A stretch of 64,000 bases of DNA from Anaerobaca lacustris (GTDB lineage: Bacteria > Planctomycetota > Phycisphaerae > Sedimentisphaerales > Anaerobacaceae): the NCBI RefSeq assembly GCF_030012215.1, contig NZ_JASCXX010000006.1:124001-188000 (forward strand), in the 5' to 3' direction. How positions within the stretch are numbered: position 1 is the first letter of the stretch; every line of letters begins with the position of its first letter. Positions 15,927 to 23,624 of the stretch are shown piece by piece. Made by a program: the position numbers and the translations under genes. Under the pieces are notes generated by a model, which was given only the letters and a program-made list of their open reading frames with translations, had not been told where the DNA came from and did not search any database.

Positions 15927-16766
15927 TCAGCCGGTTCTTGCATACCCTTTGCCCTGGCGTCCTGCCCTGCACCCTCTGTCGCCTGCCGAAATTGGGTTCG
16001 TTTCGTACGACGGTTCCTCCGCTGCCACGTCCGCAATGGGGCCGGCATGGTGGAATGATGCCTCCGTAGCGAGGGCGTCCCGCCCTTGATTCCCGCCCGC
16101 CGGCGCGTTCGTAGTGAGCCTGCCCTCGCGAACGCGGGGGCCGCAAGGCGTTCCCGAACCTCCAAACGCGGTCTCCGGCGTCCGGGCGCCCGGCGCCGCG
16201 TCCGCGCCAAACGAAGCCAATTGGGCCGCCGTTGCCGACTCCTGACCCGCCGTCACGCGCGCCTGCCGCTCCTTGCGCAGCGCCGCCATCGTCCGGTACA
16301 GGCTGTTTTCGATCCGCCGCTCGTAGACCAGCAGCCGGTCCAGCACCTGGGAGCGGGCGAAGTCCGTCATCACCACCTGCCCCAGGACCACCTCGTCCTC
16401 GCCCGGACCGGGCTTGATCGGCAGCCCATGCCTGGGCCAGAGCACGATGTCGTCGGCGTTCTCGCGATAGACCGTGGCGAAGACCGCGCTCTGGAGCCGC
16501 TCGGCCCGCCGGAGCCGCCAGGCCAGGCCCACCGCCCGCTCGGCCAATATCGTTTCGATCGCTCCGACCGGCGCCAGCTCCTCCAGCATCCGGTCCCGGT
16601 AGCCCTCAAACTCCGCCGGGTCTTCCCCCTTGATGACCACCTGCTCGGCCAGGAGCCCGTGCTTGGCGGCATTCTGTGACGCCGCCGCCTTCCCCTCGGC
16701 CGTACGCGGCCCCGTGGACTTCTGCGCGTTCAACCGATTCGCCTGGATCTGAGCAACGCTCGCCAT
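15927..16766 (-). CDS. Planctomycete conserved protein with NAQKSTGPRT motif, unknown function
   Basis: The 279-residue protein begins with RLNAQKSTGPRTAEGKAAAS followed by QNAAKHGLL, a signature of a protein family that occurs in many copies in planctomycete genomes. Residues about 40-185 are helical and charged (EFEGYRDRMLEELAP, RLRRAERLQSAVFATVY). The last 90 residues are low-complexity and include pieces such as YETNPI and KGYARTG that look like translated repeat DNA rather than a folded domain. The function is unknown; multi-copy behaviour hints at a mobile or defence-related role but this is speculation. GGAGG is 7 nt before the ATG. Confidence 0.7.
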   Translation of the reverse strand: MASVAQIQANRLNAQKSTGPRTAEGKAAASQNAAKHGLLAEQVVIKGEDPAEFEGYRDRMLEELAPVGAIETILAERAVGLAWRLRRAERLQSAVFATVYRENADDIVLWPRHGLPIKPGPGEDEVVLGQVVMTDFARSQVLDRLLVYERRIENSLYRTMAALRKERQARVTAGQESATAAQLASFGADAAPGARTPETAFGGSGTPCGPRVREGRLTTNAPAGGNQGRDALATEASFHHAGPIADVAAEEPSYETNPISAGDRGCRAGRQGKGYARTG

Positions 16767-17250
16767 GATGCATCCTCCATATTTGTCAATTACTGCTAAC
16801 CTATTCGTCTTTCATTGCCTAACTATCCTACTACTATGCCAATTCTTCTTACAGCAAACCACGTGCCACCACTAAACCCTTTTGCGTCCCGGAAGAAGCA
16901 ACGGCAAGACCTTGCCAAATAAGAAGTTACAGGCGGCGAGACGCAGACGTCGCGAACCTTGGCGCAAAGCCCGATCAGACTGTCACAATGGCAGTCCAGC
17001 GGGACCGTCCGCGCAGGATGGGCCGTGCCCACCGTTCCAGGAAAGCCACCGCCCAAGCCCGCCATGGGCGGACGCGGGCCGATAAGCTCTTCTCCGAAAA
17101 GGAGTTAGGCGGGTATGTAAGAAATGCACAGGAAGACGTCCGTTCAGCCCCCGCTTGCCTCCGTCTCTTCTCTCGGCCTGTGTCTGCGGAAAAGAAATTC
17201 CTGTGAATTCATAAGCGGGTACTTGACCCCCAACATGTAGAGGGTTAGCA

Positions 17251-17295
17251 TCCAGCAATCGCTACATATGCGAAGCATATGTAGCGATTGCTGGA
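17251..17295. repeat. Perfect 21-bp inverted repeat with 3-nt loop
   Basis: Bases 17251-17271 are the exact reverse complement of 17275-17295, with the loop GAA between them. The arm begins TCCAGCAATCGC and its inner end is ACATATGC. A T7 run starts 14 nt after the hairpin, which is too far for a textbook terminator. Possible identities are an RNA hairpin, a transposon end or a cruciform protein site. Confidence 0.8.
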
Positions 17296-17387
17296 GCGAA
17301 AGGCAACGGTTTTTTTGCAGCAATGGCAGAATCTGGTGAATATCTTGACTATCGTTGGACGACGCTATAGTATCACGCTTTTGTTCT

Positions 17388-17416
17388 TTGATTTTACTGA
17401 GGTTAGCTGCTATAAT
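17388..17416 (+). promoter_or_regulatory. Consensus sigma-70 type promoter of the island
   Basis: TTGATT (17388-17393) and TATAAT (17411-17416) are separated by exactly 17 bp. A second, weaker pair, TTGACT (17345-17350) and TATAGT (17366-17371), lies just upstream with a 15-bp spacer. The 8-bp inverted repeat AATTTGCC/GGCAAATT overlaps the TATAAT box and the likely start site and could be an operator. Confidence 0.6.
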
Positions 17417-17680
17417 TTGCCTGACAGGGAGGGACAGTAACAGGCTGGGCAAATTCTCTGGAGTAGGGATAGCCGTTGGGCGCGTGAAATCTCGTTGGCG
17501 TGAATGCGATTGCTTCTCGCGCAAACGCGTGACCAGAAGGTGCGTGTGACAAATAACGTGGTACTTGTTCTCTGCTCAGTGTTCGGTCATTCGCAGCACA
17601 GGATGGTTGTGGATGCGTATAGGCAATGGTCGCTGTAGTACTTTGGTGGACTGTAGACACTGATCTCAAGGGGTGGAGCG

Positions 17681-17854
17681 ATGGCGGACGAAGAACGGCA
17701 ACTGGAAGTATCAGAGGCAAGGGCGCAGGGCGAACGACGATTTGTGCTCGGTACGGTCATTGCTGACGATCAGCGCCAGTACATAGAGAGCGTGCGCGAG
17801 TGGCTGCGCGACTCTCTTGAGAAGAAAGAGAAGATCATGGGGAAGTGCCTTTAG
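17681..17854 (+). CDS. 57-residue acidic/basic helical protein, unknown function
   Basis: An open frame from ATG at 17681 to TAG at 17852-17854 encodes 57 residues, beginning MADEERQLEVSEARAQGE and ending LEKKEKIMGKCL. GGGGTGGAG lies just upstream of the start. The composition is helical and strongly charged, with no signal peptide or recognised domain. It lies 70 bp before the papain-like gene on the same strand, downstream of the promoter at 17388-17416, so it may be a regulator, inhibitor or partner of that protein; this is inference from position only. Confidence 0.55.
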   Translation: MADEERQLEVSEARAQGERRFVLGTVIADDQRQYIESVREWLRDSLEKKEKIMGKCL

Positions 17855-17924
17855 CGCGTCGACCGCGCGTGCGTCTCTTGGAGGGGGGGCGTAGCCCATT
17901 GTCATGGACAACGGAGGCGAGAAA

Positions 17925-19586
17925 ATGCGAGACCGATTCTGCCCTGTTTTGGAGCCGGAGTTCAAATCGTGTAAGCCGCCATTTTCCTTTTATCGTTTCG
18001 CGGACAAACAGTGGCCCGATGAGAACAACAGAACTCTGCACCGTATCTTTTCGCTAATGCGCAAGATGAAAGCGCAAACGATGGTCGTGGAGAAACTGGA
18101 CAGAGCAAGAGAGCTCGATGCCGAAGCTGCTGCGGCGGAGGTTCGCTGCCAAGCCTCTGTAGGGTTCCAAGCCTATCGCCTCGGCTTCTTCTCATCACCG
18201 GTGACTTGGGAGACGCTTCCATATGCTGACGACACCGATTATCTGGGCTATGCGGTAGTGTTGAGTATAGGGCTCCCAGATGGAACGTCGCGCAAGTATA
18301 TCTATGAAGCCGTTATTGTGGAACCGTCTTTTCAGCAGGAAGACCGGAAGACATTCGGAACCAGCCTGCCGGCCCACTACGTACATTGCGTACGCCGGTA
18401 TTCGGCATGGGTGGCTGGGCATAGGTTCACTCTTTGGGGGAGCTTCTTCGCGCAACAGAATGGCCTCACTAATGTATGTGCGCATGTCGCACTGCGATCC
18501 GTGCTTAACAACCTGCCTGAACGGGCAGAACGAATGATCTCGTGCGAGGAAATAAACCACGATCTGAATATTGACCACGCCACGCGCAAGATTGGAAGAT
18601 ATGGCGGCGAAGCAGAGAGCAGTGGTCTTCATCCCTCTGAAATATGCAAAGTCATCGAGAAGCATGGGTGGAAGTTCATTCTTTCGAACTACGAAGATCC
18701 TGTCGGACAGCCCCAACCGTACTGGAAGTTTGTATACTCCATAATTGAGTCCGGCTATCCGGTCCTGGTGTATTTCACAGCGGGCCAGGCTCAGCATGTG
18801 ATCTGCGTGGTCGGACACACGCTGAATACTGATGTATGGGATGCCGAAGCGCGGCTTGCGTATTCTGGAGCGCCACGCGCAGAGTACCTGTCAAGCGCTT
18901 CCTGGATAGACCATTTTGTCATACACGACGACAACTATGGGATGTATTTGTGTATGCCCTCGAAAGCCCTTTATCCAACGGCTGGCGGAAGGCGCCCATT
19001 TCAGGTGACTGGTGCGGTTGGCATTGTGCCGACTGAGATGGAGTTGGGTCCCCTTTTGGCGGAGCCCCTTGCCTCGTGGGCTTTGCGCTGTACCACTAGA
19101 ACGGACTTCCTTCAGGACTGTTACTGGCTGCATGTCTTGAGGCATGAGGATGATGCTTTTGGCAAGTGGCTTGTCCTGCGGACGTTATGCGTAGGCAAAG
19201 GCTGTTATCAACAGCACCTTCAGGACATAGAGGACGTGCAGGGAAATGCCCTGAAGGGAAATGAGATCAGCGTAATCACAGGTAGTTTGCCTGAGCACTT
19301 CTGGATGACGGAGGTTACGCTGACGGATGTATATACCGCCAACAAACGTAAGCTCGGAGAAGTGCTGTTTTCCCTTTCAGATCCGGCGATCCGGACAGAG
19401 GATTCTAATGAGGAATATACGTCGAAAGTATTCTCCAAGTGTCTAGCCATCCGCTTGCCGGGGAATGTGGTTATTCCCCAGGTCGAGTCCAACGACCAAG
19501 TATCCCTGAGAGTGTGGCCTACAGATCTCACGGGACATGTGCCCCTTCTGCGAATGCGTTCTCCCATTCCACGTTTTGAGTGGTGA
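17925..19586 (+). CDS. Papain-fold-like protein with Cys/His/Asp triad, unknown family
   Basis: The 553-residue protein has no signal peptide and is predicted cytoplasmic. The middle part (about 170-345) looks like a C39/papain-type cysteine peptidase: Gln178 and Cys185 in QQNGLTNVCAHVAL, His291 in QAQHVICVVGHT, and Asp335 or Asp336 in HDDNYG. The order Cys, His, Asp and the spacing fit that fold. The N-terminal 170 and C-terminal 200 residues match nothing I recognise. GC content is clearly lower than in flanking genes, suggesting transfer. GGAGG (17913-17917) supports the ATG at 17925; an in-frame ATG at 17904 has none. Protease, deamidase or transferase activity are all possible. Confidence 0.7.
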   Translation: MRDRFCPVLEPEFKSCKPPFSFYRFADKQWPDENNRTLHRIFSLMRKMKAQTMVVEKLDRARELDAEAAAAEVRCQASVGFQAYRLGFFSSPVTWETLPYADDTDYLGYAVVLSIGLPDGTSRKYIYEAVIVEPSFQQEDRKTFGTSLPAHYVHCVRRYSAWVAGHRFTLWGSFFAQQNGLTNVCAHVALRSVLNNLPERAERMISCEEINHDLNIDHATRKIGRYGGEAESSGLHPSEICKVIEKHGWKFILSNYEDPVGQPQPYWKFVYSIIESGYPVLVYFTAGQAQHVICVVGHTLNTDVWDAEARLAYSGAPRAEYLSSASWIDHFVIHDDNYGMYLCMPSKALYPTAGGRRPFQVTGAVGIVPTEMELGPLLAEPLASWALRCTTRTDFLQDCYWLHVLRHEDDAFGKWLVLRTLCVGKGCYQQHLQDIEDVQGNALKGNEISVITGSLPEHFWMTEVTLTDVYTANKRKLGEVLFSLSDPAIRTEDSNEEYTSKVFSKCLAIRLPGNVVIPQVESNDQVSLRVWPTDLTGHVPLLRMRSPIPRFEW

Positions 19587-19964
19587 TGCACAAAGAGCCC
19601 CGATAATGGGGTCACTCACAGTTATGGCCGAATATCGACAGCCCCTGCCCGGTGTCGTTCCGAACATCCGAAACGAATTCGACACTCGAAGCCCCAATGA
19701 CCGAGACGCTGCCGCTCTCGGGATGGGGACCTCTTGCTTCCTCTTCTATGTTTCCTGCGGGCAATACCACCGACGGCGGGACGCCCTCGGGACGCAAGGG
19801 CACGATGCCCTCGCCACGAAGGGCAGTGCTCGACCGGTCCGAGGCGGTCTTCGCATAACAAAACCGGGCGACAACTCATCTGCCGCATGTCCGTAAGGGT
19901 GTCAAGAGCGCCCTACGGCGTCGCTGCAGACGAGTTGCCGCCCGGAACAGAGTCTACCGCATCG
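19587..19964. other. Gene-free stretch with repeat fragments
   Basis: No credible gene is seen in these 378 bp. CCCC-GATAAT-GGGG at about 19598-19611 may be a weak terminator hairpin after the papain-like gene. Around 19785-19846 lie GGGACGCCCTCGGGACGC and related GCCCTCG/CGAGGGC fragments, similar to the GCGAGGGCGTCCCGCCC stretch near 16070-16090, which look like planctomycete intergenic repeats. Confidence 0.5.
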
Positions 19965-21044
19965 TTACTGGGCGACCTTCTCGGCCACGAGGTCGCCGAC
20001 TTCGCTGGTGGAGAAGCCCATGCGTCCGGCTGCCAGGCTCTTGAGCTTGTTGGCGGTCACGTACATGACGGCCTTCTCGATGGCGTCGGCGGCCTTCTCT
20101 TCGCCCAGCGTCGCGAGCATCATCTGGGCCGAGCAGATGGCGGCCAGCGGATTGATGACGCCTTTGCCCGTATACTTCGGGGCGCTGCCGCCGATGGGCT
20201 CGAACATGCTGACGCCCTCGGGGTTGATATTGCCGCCGGCGGCGATGCCCATGCCGCCCTGCGTGATGGCGCCGAGATCGGTGATGATGTCGCCGAACAT
20301 GTTGCCCGTGACGATCACGTCGAACCACTCGGGGTTCTTCACCATCCACATGCACGTCGCATCGACGTGGTAATAGTCGCGACGAATGTCGGGGTATTCG
20401 GCCTTGCCGATCTCATGGAAGGCCCGCTCCCACAGGTCGTAGATGTACGTCAGGACGTTGGTCTTGCCGCAGAGGGCCAGCGTGTTCTCCGGGCCCTTGC
20501 CCCGGGCCTTCTTGCCGTACTTGCGGGCGTATTCGAAGGCGTACCGCAGGCAGCGATCCACCTGGAACCGGCTGTACACAGCCGTCTGCACCGCGACCTC
20601 ATGCGGCGTGCCCTTCATGGTGAAGCCGCCGGTGCCGGTGTAGGCGTCGCCCGAGTTTTCGCGGACGACCACGTAATCGATCTCGTTGGGCCCCTTGTCC
20701 TTCAGCGGGGTCTCCACGCCGGGATAGAGCCGGACCGGACGAAGGTTGATGTACTGATCCAACTCGAACCGGGCCTTGAGCAGAATGCCTTTCTCGAGGA
20801 TCCCCGGCGCGATGTCCGGGTGGCCGATGGCGCCCAGCAGAATCGCATCGAACTTGCGCAGCTCCTCGACGGCGCTGTCGGGCAGCGTCTCGCCCGTTCG
20901 TTTGTATCGCTCGCCGCCGAAGTCGAACTCCGTCAGGTCCATCTTGAAACCGAACTTCGTCGCGGCGGTCTTCAGCACTTTCACGGCCTCGGCCGTCACT
21001 TCCGGCCCCGTCCCGTCACCGGGCATCACTGCGATCTTGTACAC
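19965..21044 (-). CDS. leuB: 3-isopropylmalate dehydrogenase
   Basis: The 359-residue protein belongs to the isocitrate/isopropylmalate dehydrogenase family: PGDGTGPEV near the N-terminus, VVRENSGDAYTG, and GNMFGDIITDLG with the metal-binding aspartates, followed by FEPIGGSAPKYTGKG for cofactor binding. Its place at the end of a leuA-leuC-leuD cluster fixes the role as oxidative decarboxylation of 3-isopropylmalate in leucine synthesis. The start is set at GTG 21044, which has AAAGGAG eight nucleotides upstream; TTG codons further upstream lie within or too near that ribosome site. It follows the sulfatase gene by 47 bp. Confidence 0.92.
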   Translation of the reverse strand: MYKIAVMPGDGTGPEVTAEAVKVLKTAATKFGFKMDLTEFDFGGERYKRTGETLPDSAVEELRKFDAILLGAIGHPDIAPGILEKGILLKARFELDQYINLRPVRLYPGVETPLKDKGPNEIDYVVVRENSGDAYTGTGGFTMKGTPHEVAVQTAVYSRFQVDRCLRYAFEYARKYGKKARGKGPENTLALCGKTNVLTYIYDLWERAFHEIGKAEYPDIRRDYYHVDATCMWMVKNPEWFDVIVTGNMFGDIITDLGAITQGGMGIAAGGNINPEGVSMFEPIGGSAPKYTGKGVINPLAAICSAQMMLATLGEEKAADAIEKAVMYVTANKLKSLAAGRMGFSTSEVGDLVAEKVAQ

Positions 21045-21091
21045 CTTCAATTCTCCTTTTCTCAAAGCTTCAAACGTGCTTCAACGAAACT

Positions 21092-22570
21092 CTATATCTC
21101 GTGATTCGGGTTCGCCGTGGGCATAGCCGCCCCGACGTCGCTGCGCCACTGGTGCAGCATTTGGCGAAGCTGGGCCGCCTTTTCGGGCATGGCAGCGGAC
21201 AGGTCCTTCTCTTCGCCGAGATCGTCGCGCAGATTATACAGTTCCACGCGGCTGTCCTCATAGAATTCGATCAACTTATAGTCGCCCAGCCGGATTGCTC
21301 CGCCCGGCGTGCCGCCCTGGTTGCCGTAGTGGGGATAGTGCCAGTACAGCGCGCGGGCCTTCTGCGGGCCCTGCTGCCGCAGCAGCGGGACCATGCTTCG
21401 CCCGTCCAGGTGCTGCTCAGGCTTGGCGGGCAACCCCGCCATCTCCAGCATCGTCGGGTAGAAGTCCGTACTGGTCACTGGCTCGTCGCACACGCTGCCG
21501 GCCTGAACGCGGCCGGGCCAGCGGACGATCATCGGCTCGCGAATGCCGCCCTCGTACAGCCATCCCTTGCCCGCCCGCAGCGGCAGATTCGACGTCGGAT
21601 GGCCCTCGGACGTCGAGAGCCCGCCGTTGTCCGACATGAAGAACACGATCGTTTCCCGCGTCAGGTCCAGGCGGTCGAGCGCGTCGAGCACCTTGCCCAC
21701 GGCCTGGTCCATCGCCTCGACCATGCCCGCGTAGACGGCGTGGTCCTGCACGAGGCGGACCTCGCGGTCGCCTTCTTTGCCCCAGGCCGGGCCATCATGC
21801 TCGATGGTTCTTGCCTTGGCTTCGTACTTGGCCTTGAGGTCCTCCCGCGCCATCAGCGGCGTGTGGACCGAGTAGAACGACAGATAGGCCAGGAAGGGTC
21901 CGTCCCGATGCTCTTCGATGAACTCGCAGGTTTCGGTCGCCAGCCGGTCGGGCAGATGTTCGCCGTCGGGGCCATCGGACAGTCGCGGGTTGCCATAGGG
22001 TGAGAAGTATCGCTTGCCGCCGTAGGGCCCGCCTCGGTCGTGGCCGCCTTTGTTGAAGTCAAAGCCCTGGTCCTCGGGCCAGAACCCCTCGGGCCCCAGG
22101 TGCCACTTGCCCGCAAAGAACGTCGCATACCCATGCTGCTTGAACGCCTCCGCCAGCGTCACCTCCTCCAGCGGCACCCGGTCGCGATACCGCGCCGGCA
22201 GCAGTGGCTTGTCCCGCGTCCAATGCCTCTGCACGGTATCGGGTTGCGGCGCGCCGAAGTAATCCGTCGTTCGCAGTCGAGCGGGATACTTGCCCGTCAT
22301 GATGCTGGCCCGCGTCGGCGAGCACACCGGACAAGCCGCGTAAGCGTTCGTAAACCGCATCCCCTGCGCTGCCAGCCTGTCCACATTCGGCGTCTCGTAG
22401 AACCTGCTGCCAAAGCAGCCCAGGTCCATCCAGCCCAGATCATCGACGAGAAAGAAAACGAAGTTCGGCCCTTTCGCCTCGCGAACTCCGCTAACCGAGC
22501 GCGAGACGCTTACGCCAGCCCCCAGAAGGGCGGCCGCCCCCAGTCTCTTGAGAAAGTGTCGCCGATTCAT
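21092..22570 (-). CDS. Tat-exported type I sulfatase
   Basis: The 492-residue protein has a twin-arginine signal (NRRHFLKRLGAAALLGAG) and the arylsulfatase fold. Asp43-Asp44 in LVDDLGWMDLG bind calcium, and CSPTRASIMTGKYPAR (Cys83) is the C-x-P-x-R motif whose cysteine becomes formylglycine. It is likely an extracytoplasmic sulfatase on sulfated polysaccharides (S1 family, subfamily not assignable here). It sits only 15 bp after leuD and 47 bp before leuB, so it lies inside the leucine operon. A formylglycine-generating enzyme is not in this window. Confidence 0.93.
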   Translation of the reverse strand: MNRRHFLKRLGAAALLGAGVSVSRSVSGVREAKGPNFVFFLVDDLGWMDLGCFGSRFYETPNVDRLAAQGMRFTNAYAACPVCSPTRASIMTGKYPARLRTTDYFGAPQPDTVQRHWTRDKPLLPARYRDRVPLEEVTLAEAFKQHGYATFFAGKWHLGPEGFWPEDQGFDFNKGGHDRGGPYGGKRYFSPYGNPRLSDGPDGEHLPDRLATETCEFIEEHRDGPFLAYLSFYSVHTPLMAREDLKAKYEAKARTIEHDGPAWGKEGDREVRLVQDHAVYAGMVEAMDQAVGKVLDALDRLDLTRETIVFFMSDNGGLSTSEGHPTSNLPLRAGKGWLYEGGIREPMIVRWPGRVQAGSVCDEPVTSTDFYPTMLEMAGLPAKPEQHLDGRSMVPLLRQQGPQKARALYWHYPHYGNQGGTPGGAIRLGDYKLIEFYEDSRVELYNLRDDLGEEKDLSAAMPEKAAQLRQMLHQWRSDVGAAMPTANPNHEI

Positions 22571-22585
22571 TATTCTCTCCTGTTC

Positions 22586-23083
22586 CTATCGGTTCTCGCT
22601 CTTCAACTCGGCCGCGATCTTGTCCAGCAGGCCGCCGGCGGCGATGATCTCCAGCGCGAAGTCGGGCAGCGGTTGGAACGTGATCTTCTCACCGTTGGTT
22701 TTGTCGTGGATCACGCCGGCATCGTAGTCGATCTCGACCTCGTCGCCGTCGCCGATCTTCTCGACCGCCTCGGCGGACTCGATCAGATAGAACCCGCAGT
22801 CGATCGCATTGCGGTAGAAGATCCGCGCAAACGATCGCGCGATCACGGTCTGGACCTTCGCGCCGCGAATCGCCCAGACCGCATGCTCGCGGCTCGATCC
22901 GCAACCGAAATCGTCGCCGGCCACCACCACGTCGCCCGGCCGGACCTTCTTGACGAAGTCCATGTCCAGGTCCTCCAGGCAGTGCGTCGCCAACTCGGCC
23001 TCGGCATCCGTGTTCAGGTACCGCGCCGGAATGATCTCGTCCGTATTGACATGATCCCGCTTGTACACATGTGCCTTTGCCAT
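22586..23083 (-). CDS. leuD: 3-isopropylmalate dehydratase small subunit
   Basis: The 165-residue protein matches the short, archaeal/bacterial-type Leu[16 protein letters not shown] near the N-terminus, then [17 protein letters not shown], the swivel-domain loop that closes the active site of the LeuCD dehydratase. It isomerises 2-isopropylmalate to 3-isopropylmalate with LeuC. GAGGAATAGTC precedes the ATG. It is separated from leuC by a four-helix-bundle gene and its flanking repeats rather than the close spacing expected for the two subunits. Confidence 0.93.
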   Translation of the reverse strand: MAKAHVYKRDHVNTDEIIPARYLNTDAEAELATHCLEDLDMDFVKKVRPGDVVVAGDDFGCGSSREHAVWAIRGAKVQTVIARSFARIFYRNAIDCGFYLIESAEAVEKIGDGDEVEIDYDAGVIHDKTNGEKITFQPLPDFALEIIAAGGLLDKIAAELKSENR

Positions 23084-23105
23084 GACTATTCCTCATCCTC
23101 AATTG

Positions 23106-23624
23106 AAACCACGTGAGATTGAAATCAAAGATCAAAAATTACACGTTCGCGAAATCCGAAATCCGAATCTCGAAATCCGAGACAAACCAGAATGCTCGAA
23201 TACCGAATGCCCAAAGACTATTCGCTCTTGCGAAGAATTGAGCCGAAAATGTTCATCAACTCTGTGGCCTCTTGAATGAGTTCCTGTCTGGGGATTTCCA
23301 GCTTCTTCTCACCGCAGGCGTCGACAAGCCGAAGCCAATACCGGCTTTCCTTGGATTCCTCCTTGCAGATCCTGATTCGCATCAGGAAATCCTTCTTGCC
23401 CAGAGACTCGTTGGCCTCAATGTAGTTGGCCCCGACGGAACCTGACGCCCTGACAAGCTGCTTGCCGTCCTCAATGTTGGCGGTCGTTGGCTTCAGGCTC
23501 TTGACGAATTCCCGAACGGCGCGGGCAAAGGCGAGCGTCCGGTCTTCCAGGTCGTACTGTTTCGAATTTCGAGCTTCGGTCATTCGAGTTTGTCTCGAAT
23601 TTCGGATTTCGTGCTTCGTGTTTT
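23106..23624. mobile_element. Putative mobile unit: four-helix-bundle gene between imperfect inverted repeats
   Basis: The stretch between leuC and leuD starts right after the leuC stop codon and ends before leuD. Both edges carry GAAATCCGAA-type repeats in inverted orientation. On the left (about 23149-23210, plus strand) one reads CGAAATCCGAGACAAACC; on the right (about 23572-23625, minus strand) CGAAATCCGAAATTCGAG then ACAAACTCGAATGACC. The unit contains one gene and no transposase, so it would need one in trans, or it may be an insertion hot spot. Neither leu gene is broken. Confidence 0.5.
23218..23583 (-). CDS. Four-helix bundle protein (23S rRNA intervening-sequence/bAvd-like)
   Basis: The 121-residue protein is of the four-helix bundle family first known from 23S rRNA intervening sequences and related to the accessory protein of diversity-generating retroelements. 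The conserved pattern is visible: LAFARAVREFVKSL, RASGSVGANYIEANES, FLMRIRICKEESKESRYWLRL. The first eight codons (MTEARNSK) lie within the flanking inverted repeat, so the repeat supplies the start. Molecular function is unknown; it binds nucleic acid in some relatives. No reverse transcriptase or rRNA is nearby. Confidence 0.85.
   Translation of the reverse strand: MTEARNSKQYDLEDRTLAFARAVREFVKSLKPTTANIEDGKQLVRASGSVGANYIEANESLGKKDFLMRIRICKEESKESRYWLRLVDACGEKKLEIPRQELIQEATELMNIFGSILRKSE

Larger units (their letters stand above)
16767..17680. other. Long gene-poor stretch bordering a low-GC island
   Basis: About 0.9 kb without a convincing gene. The base composition drops compared with the flanks. 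It contains a perfect hairpin (17251-17295), a run of seven T (17310-17316) and a consensus promoter (17388-17416), each listed separately. A 258-nt stretch between that promoter and the next gene could be a leader or a small RNA; it contains an 8-bp inverted repeat AATTTGCC/GGCAAATT (17414-17421 and 17448-17455) overlapping the -10 box. Short open frames here lack ribosome sites. Confidence 0.6.

Noticed and set aside
17251-17316. Hairpin plus T7 run as an intrinsic terminator
   Set aside because: Fourteen nucleotides separate the stem from the T run and there is no gene directly upstream to terminate.
17355-17549. Open frame of 64 codons upstream of the island genes
   Set aside because: No ribosome site, overlaps the promoter boxes, no recognisable protein features.
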